Assembly (NCBI RefSeq): GCF_900103875.1
Contig: NZ_LT629705.1
Location: 5,837,001 to 5,901,000, forward strand
Reading direction: 5' to 3'
Origin: Pseudomonas arsenicoxydans
GTDB lineage: Bacteria; Pseudomonadota; Gammaproteobacteria; Pseudomonadales; Pseudomonadaceae
DNA: 64,000 bases
Below, piece after piece: positions 54,837 to 62,736 of the stretch; the stretch's first letter is position 1; every line of letters begins with the position of its first letter. A program made the translations under genes and the position numbers. A model generated the notes under the pieces. The model was not told where the DNA came from. It saw only the letters and a program-made list of their open reading frames with translations, and did not search any database.

Positions 54837-56165
54837 TCAGGTCATCTGAATGATGGTCTGCATGATGGTGCTCTGGGTGGAAATAGTCTTGGCGTTTGCC
54901 TGGTAGTTGCTCTGCGCCTTGATCAGGTTGACCAGTTCGTTGGTCAGGTTGACGTTGGACTCTTCCAGGGAGTTGGACTGGATGGAGCCCAGGGTCCCGG
55001 TTTCCGGAGCGTCATAGCCTGGGATACCCGAGGCGAAGGTCTCTTTCCAGCTAGTGCCGCCAATCGCTTGCAGGCCCTGTTCGTTAGTAAAGCTGGCCAG
55101 CGCAACCTGGCCGATGGCCTTGCTCTGGTTGTTGCTGAAGTTAGCGAACAGAGTACCGGTGCCGTCGATGGTCAGGTTGGTGATCTGGCCAGTGGCGTAA
55201 CCGTCCTGGGTCGGGATCGAACGCGCGGTGTCAGCGTTGTACTGGGTAGTCTTGGCCATCGAGATGGTCACGCCTGCCGGGTTCGCGGCGGCGCCGTTGG
55301 CTGTCCAGACGCCATTGGTCACAGTGCCTGGTACCCAGCTTTTCAGCGTCAAGTCACTGCTGATGATTGCAGGTCCGCCCAACGGATCTGGCGTGCTCAC
55401 CTGAGTCAACTTGCCGCCGCTGTCGAACGACAGTGTCGAAGCGATCGGGGCAGTGGTTTTCGGGTCGCTGCCGGTAGCATCCGGGTTACGACCGTCTACC
55501 AGGGTATAAACCTTCCAGGTGTTGCCAGCCGTTTTCACGACGTACTGATCCATCTCGTGCTTGTTGCCCTGGCTGTCATAGATCGGGGTGCTGAACGATT
55601 TGGTGTAGGTCGCCGTCAGTGCTGGGTCGAACTTGCCCGCCGGGACGGTATCGTCGATGACCGGAGCCGTCGAGTTCAAGTTGATTGTCGATGCCACAGC
55701 CGAAGTGGACTTCGGTGCCAGGTTCGAGGTGTCGAGTTTCAGGTCAGTCAACACGCCGTTGATGATCTTGCCGTTGGCATCCACGCCGTAGCCTTGCAGG
55801 CGAGACGTGTAATCGGTGTTGGTGATGAAACCGTCCTTGTCGACCTTGAACGTACCGTTACGGGTGTAAGACACCGAACCATTGTTGCTCAGGGCGAAGA
55901 AACCCGAACCGTTGATGCCCATGTCCAGCACGTTACCGGTGTTGTTGATGTCACCCTGGGTGAACTGCTGGGACACGTTGGCCAGGCGCACGCCGCTGCC
56001 GACCACTTTGCCGCCGCTGCCGAGTTTGGTCGCCGAGTAGACGTCTTCAAATTCGGTGCGGGAGGATTTGAAACCGGTAGTCGCGACGTTGGCGATGTTG
56101 TTACCGGTCACGTCCAGTTGTTTGTTGGCTGCATAGAGACCGCTAAGGCCGATATTGAAAGACAT
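54837..56165 (-). CDS. flgE: Flagellar hook protein FlgE
   Basis: 442-residue hook subunit exported through the flagellar secretion apparatus. The N-terminal rod domain is MSFNIGLSGLYAANKQLDVT then GNNIANVATTGFKSSRTEFE; the C-terminal helix is LEESNVNLTNELVNLIKAQS with NYQANAKTISTQSTIMQTII. The variable middle (about 150-360) is Ala/Thr/Gly-rich and partly repetitive, as usual for surface-exposed hook domains. Leftward, the last gene before a terminator. Confidence 0.97.
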   Translation of the reverse strand: MSFNIGLSGLYAANKQLDVTGNNIANVATTGFKSSRTEFEDVYSATKLGSGGKVVGSGVRLANVSQQFTQGDINNTGNVLDMGINGSGFFALSNNGSVSYTRNGTFKVDKDGFITNTDYTSRLQGYGVDANGKIINGVLTDLKLDTSNLAPKSTSAVASTINLNSTAPVIDDTVPAGKFDPALTATYTKSFSTPIYDSQGNKHEMDQYVVKTAGNTWKVYTLVDGRNPDATGSDPKTTAPIASTLSFDSGGKLTQVSTPDPLGGPAIISSDLTLKSWVPGTVTNGVWTANGAAANPAGVTISMAKTTQYNADTARSIPTQDGYATGQITNLTIDGTGTLFANFSNNQSKAIGQVALASFTNEQGLQAIGGTSWKETFASGIPGYDAPETGTLGSIQSNSLEESNVNLTNELVNLIKAQSNYQANAKTISTQSTIMQTIIQMT

Positions 56166-56196
56166 ATTCCACTCCTTTGTGCCGGGTTAGTCGGCT

Positions 56197-56925
56197 CTAT
56201 ATACCAATGGTTTGAACTTTGGACAGGGCGACGGGGCCCAGGCCCGCGAGGTTGAGCGTCAGCTCGCCGCCGGTCTGGCTCAGGGTCACGCTGTTGACGG
56301 TGGCCGGCAGGTAAACCGCCAGGTCCGTCGCCGTGCCGTTGACCGGCGCACTGGCCTTGATGGTGTAGGCACCGACCGGAACGGGGTTGCCGCTCGAGTC
56401 CTTGCCATCCCACGTGAAGCTGGAACTGCCGACCGCACGAGTGCCCAGATCAATGGTTCTGATTGTTTTGCCAGTGCTGTCGGTAACGGTCACGGTGCCG
56501 CTGGAGATGGACGACGTCAGATTGACCGAGCCGTTGACAGCCTTGGTCGGATCATCGACCTGGATATTGTTGGTCTGCACGATCACGGAGCGGCCGACCA
56601 GGGACGAGGCCTGCAACGCTTGCGAAGAGCTGTAGTTGCCGGCAATCGAGCTGACCGTGCTGTTGAGCGTAGTGATGCCTTCCAGGCTGCTGAACTGGGC
56701 CAACTGGGCGACGAACGCGCTGTTGTCCTGCGGGTCCAGCGGGTTCTGGTTTTTGAGCTGGGTGACCAGCAATTGCAGGAACGCATCCTTGCCCAGCGCC
56801 TGGCCGCCCGTCGCGCTGTTGGTCGCGGAGGCAATGCCGCCCGACGTGGAGCTGCTGGATTTGACGGAAGAGTTCGCCAGAATGTCATTGACGCTGAGGC
56901 TGCTGGTGGAATCGGTAACACTCAT
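56197..56925 (-). CDS. flgD: Flagellar hook-capping protein FlgD
   Basis: 242 residues. The N-terminus contains the export and cap motif GKDAFLQLLVTQLKNQNPLD and NSAFVAQLAQFSSLEGITTL; the C-terminal FlgD Ig-like domain includes VTVTDSTGKTIRTIDLG and FTWDGKDSSGNPVPVGAYTI. It caps the growing hook so that FlgE polymerises. It lies between flgC and flgE with short gaps, all leftward. Confidence 0.96.
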   Translation of the reverse strand: MSVTDSTSSLSVNDILANSSVKSSSSTSGGIASATNSATGGQALGKDAFLQLLVTQLKNQNPLDPQDNSAFVAQLAQFSSLEGITTLNSTVSSIAGNYSSSQALQASSLVGRSVIVQTNNIQVDDPTKAVNGSVNLTSSISSGTVTVTDSTGKTIRTIDLGTRAVGSSSFTWDGKDSSGNPVPVGAYTIKASAPVNGTATDLAVYLPATVNSVTLSQTGGELTLNLAGLGPVALSKVQTIGI

Positions 56926-56940
56926 CTGAGTCGCCCCTTA

Positions 56941-57384
56941 TCACTGACCGAGAGTCAGGACCTTCTGCATCATGGTTTTGGCGGTGTTCATCATTTCGGC
57001 GTTGGTCTGGAACGAACGACTGGCGGAAATCATGTCGGCCATTTCTTCGACGACGTTGACGTTGGGGTAGTAGACGTAACCCTTGGCGTCGGCCGCTGGA
57101 TGGTTCGGCTCGTAACGCGCCTCAAGGTTGCTCTGATCCTCAACCACACCCAGCACTTGCACGCCTTGACCGGCCGCGTCCTGGTTCTGGAACAGCGAAT
57201 CACCGCCGCCGCTCTGGCCGCCCTGGAACATGGTGGCGAATACCGGGTGACGGGCGCGATAGGTCTGGTCGATGCTCGACGAAACGGTTTCGGCGTTGGC
57301 GATGTTCGAAGCCACGGTGTTCAAGCGAGTGGTCTGGGCACTCATGCCGCTACCGGCAATGTTGAAAACACTGGATAGAGACAT
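56941..57384 (-). CDS. flgC: Flagellar basal-body rod protein FlgC
   Basis: 147 residues. The rod-type N-terminus is LSSVFNIAGSGMSAQTTRLN then TVASNIANAETVSSSIDQTY; the C-terminal helix is VNVVEEMADMISASRSFQTN and AEMMNTAKTMMQKVLTLGQ. It is a proximal rod subunit. flgB is 3 bases upstream, flgD 15 bases downstream. Confidence 0.97.
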   Translation of the reverse strand: MSLSSVFNIAGSGMSAQTTRLNTVASNIANAETVSSSIDQTYRARHPVFATMFQGGQSGGGDSLFQNQDAAGQGVQVLGVVEDQSNLEARYEPNHPAADAKGYVYYPNVNVVEEMADMISASRSFQTNAEMMNTAKTMMQKVLTLGQ

Positions 57385-57387
57385 GAA

Positions 57388-57795
57388 TTACTCTCCGCGC
57401 AGGGCTGCCATCAGCCCTTTGAATTTGCTGTTGAGCAGGGTGAAGCTGGCCTGGAAGCCGACCGCGTTTTCCGCGTAATTCGACTGTTCCAGTTGAGCGT
57501 CAACGGTGTTCTGGTCGATCGACGGTTGCATCGGGGTGCGATACATCAGCGATTCGTCGCCGTTACCCAGGCCTTCGGCTTCGATATGACGGCTGTTGGT
57601 CATGTTCAAGGCAAAGGTGCCGCCATTGGTTTTCTCGTTCTGTGCAGCGAGCACTTTGGAGAACTCCAGGTCCCGAGCCTTGTAGTTCGGGGTATCGGCG
57701 TTGGCAATGTTGTTGGCCAGGACTTCGGCACGCTGGGCGCGAAAGCCCAAGGCTTGTTCGTGGATACCGAGCGCTTTATCGAAGCTGATGCTCAT
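57388..57795 (-). CDS. flgB: Flagellar basal-body rod protein FlgB
   Basis: 135 residues, first rod subunit. MSISFDKALGIHEQALGFRA is followed by EVLANNIANADTPNYKARDL, the typical rod motif, and the C-terminal NYAENAVGFQASFTLLNSKF. ATG 57795 starts the conserved N-terminus; the longer frame contains promoter DNA. A sigma-54 promoter lies about 45 bases upstream and drives flgBCDE. Confidence 0.96.
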   Translation of the reverse strand: MSISFDKALGIHEQALGFRAQRAEVLANNIANADTPNYKARDLEFSKVLAAQNEKTNGGTFALNMTNSRHIEAEGLGNGDESLMYRTPMQPSIDQNTVDAQLEQSNYAENAVGFQASFTLLNSKFKGLMAALRGE

Positions 57796-57838
57796 GTCGG
57801 GAAACCTTCGGGTGACCTGATTTTCGTAACAGAGACAT

Positions 57839-57854
57839 AGCAAGCGGCGTGCCA
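57839..57854 (-). promoter_or_regulatory. Sigma-54 promoter of flgBCDE
   Basis: On the minus strand TGGCACGCCGCTTGCT carries the perfect -24 TGGCAC and -12 TTGC with 5-base spacing. In P. aeruginosa this operon belongs to the class transcribed by sigma-54 with FleR. Confidence 0.9.
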
Positions 57855-57986
57855 ATTCAAAAAATCCCGTAAACCGGGGCTTTGCGGGCGGTGGCAAGGC
57901 GGCAATGCCAGAAAAGCGGCAACCGGTTTCCGCCGTCTGCCGCTTTTCTGCCGCTTGTCACCGATTTTCAGAACACCGCCATTCCC

Positions 57987-58079
57987 TGTGGGAGCCGGGC
58001 TTGCCCGCGATGGCGGTGTGTCAGTCACATCAACTTCGCCTGTGATACCGCTATCGCGGGCAAGCCCGGCTCCCACAGG
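57987..58079. repeat. REP element pair, family A with one extra base (inverted)
   Basis: CTGTGGGAGCCGGGCTTGCC and GGCAAGCCCGGCTCCCACAG form an almost perfect long hairpin. The core has GCCGGGC instead of GCGGGC, compensated in the other arm. It lies between cheR and the flgB promoter. Confidence 0.9.
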
Positions 58080-58111
58080 GAATGGCGGTGGTGCCGAGAA
58101 ATCATCAGGCA

Positions 58112-58145
58112 TAAAAAAACGGGAGCCCCTGAGGACTCCCGTTTT
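58112..58145 (-). terminator. Intrinsic terminator after cheR
   Basis: On the minus strand ACGGGAG-TCCTCAGGGG-CTCCCGT is followed by TTTTTTT. It lies about 20 bases past the cheR stop. Confidence 0.93.
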
Positions 58146-58164
58146 CATGTGTGCCGCCAACCCA

Positions 58165-58992
58165 TCACTTCGCCTGGTAAATGATCCCCGGGCTGCACTG
58201 GACCATCTGGTAGTGGTCCGGCAAACCGTTCAGCGCTTCGGAAGCGCCAAGGAACAGATAACCGCCGGGTTTGAGCGTGCTGTGAATGCGCAGCAGGATG
58301 TCTTTCTTCACCTCGGCGGAAAAGTAGATCAACACGTTGCGGCAGAACACGATATCGAACTTGCCCAGGGCTGCGTAGCTGTCGAGCAGGTTGAACGAGC
58401 GAAACTCCACGCGACTCTTGATCGGCGCCTTGATCGCCCAGCGTCCCGGCCCCTTGGGGTCGAAATAACGCTGAAGGCGTTCGGGCGACAGGCCACGGCC
58501 GATGGCCAGGCTGTCGTACTCGCCGGTCTTGCAGTTGGTCAGCATGGTGCCGGACAAATCAGTGGCAACGATCTGCACACCCATTTTCAACTGGCCCATG
58601 TTGACCCGCTCGAACTCATCGATGGACATCGACAGCGAATACGGTTCCTGACCCGACGAGCACGCCGCCGACCAAATCCGCAGACGCTGACCGGGGGCTG
58701 CCTTGATCGCTTCGGGCAACACCTTGTTCTTCAAGACTTCAAACGGATAGGTGTCACGAAACCACAGGGTTTCGTTGGTGGTCATGGCATCCACCACCAT
58801 CTCGCGCAAACCACTGCGCGGCTGGGTCTGAATGCGCTGGACCAGTTCACCCAACGACTTGATACCCTGCTGTTCCATCAGTTTGTTGAGACGGCTCGAT
58901 ACCAGGTATTGCTTGTTTTCACCGAGCAAAATGCCACAGGCTTTTTCCAGGAATACCCGGAACTGTTCGAAATCCAAATTACCCGTAGACAA
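58165..58992 (-). CDS. cheR: Chemotaxis protein methyltransferase CheR
   Basis: 275 residues. SAM-dependent methyltransferase that methylates chemoreceptor glutamates. The N-terminal helical domain (DFEQFRVFLEKACGILLGEN) and the TTNETLWFRDTYPFEVLKNK region precede the SAM motif RLRIWSAACSSGQEPYSLSM, followed by DIVFCRNVLIYFSAEVKKDI and YLFLGASEALNGLPDHYQMV. The start is probably the TTG at 58992: AGAGG lies 7 bases before it. The cheV gene ends 47 bases upstream in the same direction. Confidence 0.95.
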   Translation of the reverse strand: MSTGNLDFEQFRVFLEKACGILLGENKQYLVSSRLNKLMEQQGIKSLGELVQRIQTQPRSGLREMVVDAMTTNETLWFRDTYPFEVLKNKVLPEAIKAAPGQRLRIWSAACSSGQEPYSLSMSIDEFERVNMGQLKMGVQIVATDLSGTMLTNCKTGEYDSLAIGRGLSPERLQRYFDPKGPGRWAIKAPIKSRVEFRSFNLLDSYAALGKFDIVFCRNVLIYFSAEVKKDILLRIHSTLKPGGYLFLGASEALNGLPDHYQMVQCSPGIIYQAK

Positions 58993-59039
58993 AGATACCG
59001 CCTCTTAAATCGTGTTGAACCGCCAGGGGCAAAAGGCCC

Positions 59040-59972
59040 CTAGCTGATATCTGCTGCTTTGATCCGGTCGACTACCCGGGATGCCAGGTCATCAGGACGG
59101 AATTTGGCAAGGAAGTCATCAGCACCGACTTTCTTGACCATCGCCTGATTGAATACGCCCGACAACGAAGTATGCAGGATGATATGAAGCTTTTGCATGC
59201 GCGGGTCGGCGCGGATCTCGGCCGTCAGCGTGTACCCGTCCATTTCCGGCATCTCGATGTCGGAAATCATCATCAGGAACTCTTCTTCCGGCTTCTTGCC
59301 CTCGTCGACCAGCTTGCGCAGGTATTCCAGCGCTTGCCGACCGTCGTTCAACGCCACCACTTCGACGCCGATCGTTTGCAGGCAGCGCGTCACTTGCTTG
59401 CGCGCCACCGATGAGTCATCAACCGTCAAGACCCGCAGCGACAACGCTTTGTGCTGGGTTTCGACATCCACCACACCGACCGAAATCGCTTCCGGTGTGG
59501 GTGCCACTTCCGCCAGCACTTTTTCGACGTCGATGATTTCGACTAGCTGATTGTCGACCCGAGTCACAGCGGTCAGGTAATGATCGCGCCCGGTACCCTT
59601 GGGAGGTGGATGAATTTCCTCCCAGTTCATGTTGACGATGCGCTCCACCGAGCGCACCAGGAAACCCTGGGTCTTGGTGTTGTACTCCGTAATGATCACA
59701 AACGGATTGCTCTGATCCTTAAGCGCGCCGGAGCCGGTCGCCATTGCCAGATCGAGAATCGGAATGGTCGCCCCCCGGATATTTGCCACACCGCACACGA
59801 CAGGACTGGACTTGGGCATCAGGGTCAGCTTGGGGCATTGCAGCACCTCACGAACCTTGAAAACGTTGATCCCATACAGCTGCTGACCGTCAAGACGGAA
59901 CAACAACAGTTCAAGGCGATTCTGCCCCACCAGTTGCGTGCGCTGGTTTACTGAATCCATTACACCAGCCAT
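59040..59972 (-). CDS. cheV: Chemotaxis protein CheV
   Basis: 310 residues: an N-terminal CheW-like domain (LELLLFRLDGQQLYGINVFK, VREVLQCPKLTLMPKSSPVV, CGVANIRGATIPILDLAMAT) fused to a C-terminal receiver with Asp in LMMISDIEMPEMDGYTLTAE and DDSSVARKQVTRCLQTIGVE. It couples chemoreceptors to CheA and its phosphorylation tunes adaptation. ATG 59972 has AGGAG 8 bases upstream. It is divergent from flgA, with cheR following; the same trio occurs in P. aeruginosa (PA3348-PA3350). Confidence 0.94.
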   Translation of the reverse strand: MAGVMDSVNQRTQLVGQNRLELLLFRLDGQQLYGINVFKVREVLQCPKLTLMPKSSPVVCGVANIRGATIPILDLAMATGSGALKDQSNPFVIITEYNTKTQGFLVRSVERIVNMNWEEIHPPPKGTGRDHYLTAVTRVDNQLVEIIDVEKVLAEVAPTPEAISVGVVDVETQHKALSLRVLTVDDSSVARKQVTRCLQTIGVEVVALNDGRQALEYLRKLVDEGKKPEEEFLMMISDIEMPEMDGYTLTAEIRADPRMQKLHIILHTSLSGVFNQAMVKKVGADDFLAKFRPDDLASRVVDRIKAADIS

Positions 59973-60029
59973 GCACAGAACTCCTACACCAACGCTTAAG
60001 TGTGTTGCGACGCGCATTCATTGCTAAAC

Positions 60030-60044
60030 GGCACGGCGCTTGCT
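60030..60044 (+). promoter_or_regulatory. Probable sigma-54 promoter of flgA
   Basis: GGCACGGCGCTTGCT has GGCAC and TTGC with exact 5-base spacing; only the first T of the -24 consensus is missing. It would start transcription near 60055, within a base or two of the assigned flgA ATG. Confidence 0.7.
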
Positions 60045-60055
60045 TTTTAACTCTT

Positions 60056-60817
60056 ATGAACACAGAACCGACATTTTTCCGACGCCTGACATCAACTTTC
60101 CGCAAATTGCTTTGTGTGATGCCGGCCGTTTGCCTGTTCAACGCTGGCAGCCCTGCCCTTGCTGACTCGGTTACCTTGCCTGACATGCTTATCGGCGTCA
60201 CACAGGGCTTTCTTGAATTCACCGTAGAGGACTATTTGGCTACCAGTCAAACCGAAGGTCGCTACGAAATCGAAGTCAACCGACTCGATCCACGTATGCA
60301 TATGCCCATGTGCGACAAGGAATTGACAGCCACTCTGGAGAGCCCGGCGACCCCGATCGGACGGGTCACGGTCAAGGTTCGCTGCGATAGCTCCTCGCCC
60401 TGGACCGTCTTCGTGCCCGCTCAAGTCCGCCTGTTTCGGGAGGTCGTCACGACTACTCGGCCGCTCAAGCGCGCCGGTATCGTCGAACCCGAGGATGTGA
60501 TGCTGCGTGAACGTGATATCAGTCTGATCAACCAGGGTTATTTCACCTCGCTGGATCAAGCCATCGGACAAAAACTTACCCGACCAACGGTCGCCGATCA
60601 GGTCCTGACGCTGGTGCATCTGGAACAGGCGGAAGTCATTAGTAAGGGCGACCAGGTGGTGATCACGGCACGCAGTGGTACGCTCAGTGTGCGCATGCCC
60701 GGCGAAGCGCTGTCCAACGGCGGCTTGCGTGAACAGATTCGAGTGAAAAATCTCAATTCCAATCGGGTCATCAAGGCGCAGGTGATCGCGCCAGGCCAAG
60801 TGGAAGTGGCTATGTAG
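60056..60817 (+). CDS. flgA: Flagellar P-ring assembly chaperone FlgA
   Basis: 253 residues. The N-terminus MNTEPTFFRRLTSTFRKLLC is followed by a hydrophobic stretch and the cleavage region AGSPALADSV, giving a signal peptide with a long positive n-region. The mature part has a SAF-like domain with LKRAGIVEPEDVMLRERDIS and VISKGDQVVITARSGTLSVR and the ending NLNSNRVIKAQVIAPGQVEV. It assembles FlgI into the periplasmic P ring. No Shine-Dalgarno sequence is visible before the ATG. Confidence 0.9.
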   Translation: MNTEPTFFRRLTSTFRKLLCVMPAVCLFNAGSPALADSVTLPDMLIGVTQGFLEFTVEDYLATSQTEGRYEIEVNRLDPRMHMPMCDKELTATLESPATPIGRVTVKVRCDSSSPWTVFVPAQVRLFREVVTTTRPLKRAGIVEPEDVMLRERDISLINQGYFTSLDQAIGQKLTRPTVADQVLTLVHLEQAEVISKGDQVVITARSGTLSVRMPGEALSNGGLREQIRVKNLNSNRVIKAQVIAPGQVEVAM

Positions 60818-60926
60818 ATATCTTTATCTCTTTGGGTGAAGAGATGGCGCGTTGCCCGGCGGTTCCCTAAACTGTGCCCCAGGCAGGAAAAGCACTGGCA
60901 CTTGCACGCTCATTGATAAATGAGCC

Positions 60927-60953
60927 TAAAGTTTTTGCAGGGAGAGCCGAAAA
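60927..60953 (+). promoter_or_regulatory. Sigma-28 (FliA) promoter of flgM
   Basis: TAAAGTTT and GCCGAAAA are separated by exactly 11 bases, one mismatch from the consensus TAAAGTTT-N11-GCCGATAA. It lies about 37 bases before the flgM ATG. Confidence 0.92.
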
Positions 60954-60989
60954 CATGGCAAGCGTCCAAATACCCAGAGGTTTTTTATC

Positions 60990-61316
60990 ATGGTCATCGA
61001 TTTCAGCCGTTTAAACAGCTCCTCGCCACTTACCGGTAGTACGCGTACCAGCGCCGCGAAGGAAACCGCCGAAGCCGGCAAATCCGCGCCGCTGAATACC
61101 CCGGCCGAACAGGCCAGTACCGTCACAAGCGGGGAATCGGTACACCTCAGCAATGAGGCTCAACAGTTGCAGAAGGTCACTGACAAGCTGCGCGATCAGC
61201 CTGCCGTCGACAACGCCCGTGTGGCAGAGTTGAAAGCAGCAATCGCCGATGGCAGCTATAAAGTCGACAGCAACCGTGTAGCCAGCAAACTGCTCAACTT
61301 CGAAGCCCAGCGCTAG
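60990..61316 (+). CDS. flgM: Anti-sigma-28 factor FlgM
   Basis: 108 residues. The N-terminal half is unstructured and Ser/Thr/Ala-rich ([20 protein letters not shown]); the C-terminal sigma-28-binding helices read [40 protein letters not shown] and [12 protein letters not shown]. It binds FliA until the hook is complete, then is exported. A sigma-28 promoter precedes it, giving feedback. Confidence 0.95.
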   Translation: MVIDFSRLNSSSPLTGSTRTSAAKETAEAGKSAPLNTPAEQASTVTSGESVHLSNEAQQLQKVTDKLRDQPAVDNARVAELKAAIADGSYKVDSNRVASKLLNFEAQR

Positions 61317-61364
61317 GCCATTGCCTGCGCCAGGCTTTTGGACGCTTAAACCCCAAGGCCAGCC

Positions 61365-61832
61365 ATGCACGATACTAATTTACTGCAACTGATCATCGAC
61401 GACTTTGCCCCGGCGCAACACTTGCTGGAGTTACTGCAAACCGAGTCCCTCGCCTTGCATGGTCGCGACATGCAACTGCTCGAGGATATTCTCGCGCAGA
61501 AACAGGCACTGATCGTTTTGCTTGACCAGCATGGCCGCAAGCGCAGTGAAATCCTCGCCAGCCTCAACCTGCCGCTCAATCGCACGGGTCTCGAGCAACT
61601 TGCCAGCCATTCCAGCATTGGTGAACAGTTGCTGGCACAAAGCGATGTGCTGACCGACCTCCTGGCTCAGTGTCAGACTGCCAACGCCAGTAATGGCCAG
61701 TCCATTCTGGTCCAGCAGGCCGCCACGGCCAATCAGCTGAAAATCCTCACCGGTGGCGAACCACCCGCGCTTTATGATGCCCGCGGATCCACCGCCAAGC
61801 TTGCGAAGCCGCGCCCGCTCAGTCAGGCTTGA
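61365..61832 (+). CDS. flgN: Flagellar export chaperone FlgN
   Basis: 155-residue helical chaperone for the hook-filament junction proteins FlgK and FlgL. The family pattern is visible in LLQLIIDDFAPAQHLLELLQ, ALHGRDMQLLEDILAQKQAL and LLDQHGRKRSEILASLNLPL; the C-terminal part ends in a low-complexity tail. It is 48 bases after flgM, AAGG before the ATG. Confidence 0.92.
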   Translation: MHDTNLLQLIIDDFAPAQHLLELLQTESLALHGRDMQLLEDILAQKQALIVLLDQHGRKRSEILASLNLPLNRTGLEQLASHSSIGEQLLAQSDVLTDLLAQCQTANASNGQSILVQQAATANQLKILTGGEPPALYDARGSTAKLAKPRPLSQA

Positions 61833-61925
61833 GCCTTTGCATCGACACGCCCTATCAAGACACGAAACATGCTGGCAAAATGCTGGCTCGCCGTAGTCAA
61901 TTTTTTGCCTGGAGATCGATTAACC

Positions 61926-62672
61926 GTGTTCAATACCCAAAGCGCGGAAGACGCCCCGCAGCCACCCAAGGTGCTTACCACACCTCTGGAGATCTCCAGC
62001 AACCTGCGCCAGCTTCAGGACAGCCATGACCCGCTGATCATTACGTTCCATGAGCGCACCCAGCGCTTTCAGAGCTATCTGGTGGACATTGATCGCGACA
62101 GAAATATGATCACCCTGGATGAAATGATCCCGCGTGACGGAGAACGCTTTCTGCTGGCCGGAGAACCGTTCAAGGTTGAAGGCTTCCACGACGGTGTGCG
62201 CATCGCCTGGGAAAGCAATGGCGCGCTGTCCATCGATGAGTCCGGCGATACTCGCTGCTATCGTGGCCCCCTGCCCGCTGAAGTGGTTTATCACCAGCGC
62301 CGCAACGCGTTCCGTGCAGCGTTGAAACTGGCGCAACTGGTCAGCGTCGAACTGGGCGGCGACAAACTCAAGTCGACCCTGGGCGGCAAGCTGCTGGACA
62401 TTTCGGCCACCGGCTGCAAGTTGCGTTTTGAAGGCGACATCACCAGCAGCCTGCAACTGGGCCAGGTCTATGACCGCTTCGTCGCCGCCCTGCCCTTCGG
62501 CAACATGACCGCACCAGTCGAGTTGCGTTACCTGCACTTCGAAGAGAAGATCTCCACCACTTTCGCCGGTGTTCGCTTTCATAACATGAGCGGACTGGTG
62601 CAGCGGCAAGTCGAGCGCTTCGTCTATCAGCTGCAACGCGAAGCACGACGTTTCGACAAAGACGACATGTAA
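61926..62672 (+). CDS. flgZ: Flagellar brake protein FlgZ (YcgR-type, c-di-GMP binding)
   Basis: 248 residues: an N-terminal YcgR domain ([40 protein letters not shown]) and a C-terminal PilZ domain with the c-di-GMP binding residues in [12 protein letters not shown] (RxxxR) and [13 protein letters not shown] (DxSxxG). Under high c-di-GMP it slows or stops flagellar rotation; its place after flgMN matches flgZ of other pseudomonads. The GTG at 61926 is taken as start, with TGGAGA upstream; an alternative at 61869 adds a non-conserved stretch. Confidence 0.93.
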   Translation: MFNTQSAEDAPQPPKVLTTPLEISSNLRQLQDSHDPLIITFHERTQRFQSYLVDIDRDRNMITLDEMIPRDGERFLLAGEPFKVEGFHDGVRIAWESNGALSIDESGDTRCYRGPLPAEVVYHQRRNAFRAALKLAQLVSVELGGDKLKSTLGGKLLDISATGCKLRFEGDITSSLQLGQVYDRFVAALPFGNMTAPVELRYLHFEEKISTTFAGVRFHNMSGLVQRQVERFVYQLQREARRFDKDDM

Positions 62673-62684
62673 TACGACGCTTCA

Positions 62685-62727
62685 ACAAAAAACGGGCAGT
62701 CCCTTGCGGTGACTGCCCGTTTTTTTA
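62685..62727. terminator. Bidirectional terminator between flgZ and the MFS gene
   Basis: A stem ACGGGCAGTC/GACTGCCCGT has A-rich sequence before it and seven T after it, so it can end transcripts from both sides. Confidence 0.93.
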
Positions 62728-62736
62728 TGCCTTGGC

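Noticed and set aside
59973..60050. Sigma-28-like promoter for cheV on the minus strand
   Set aside because: TAAAAAGC and GCCGTTTA are present but separated by 9 instead of 11 bases, and the match is weak.
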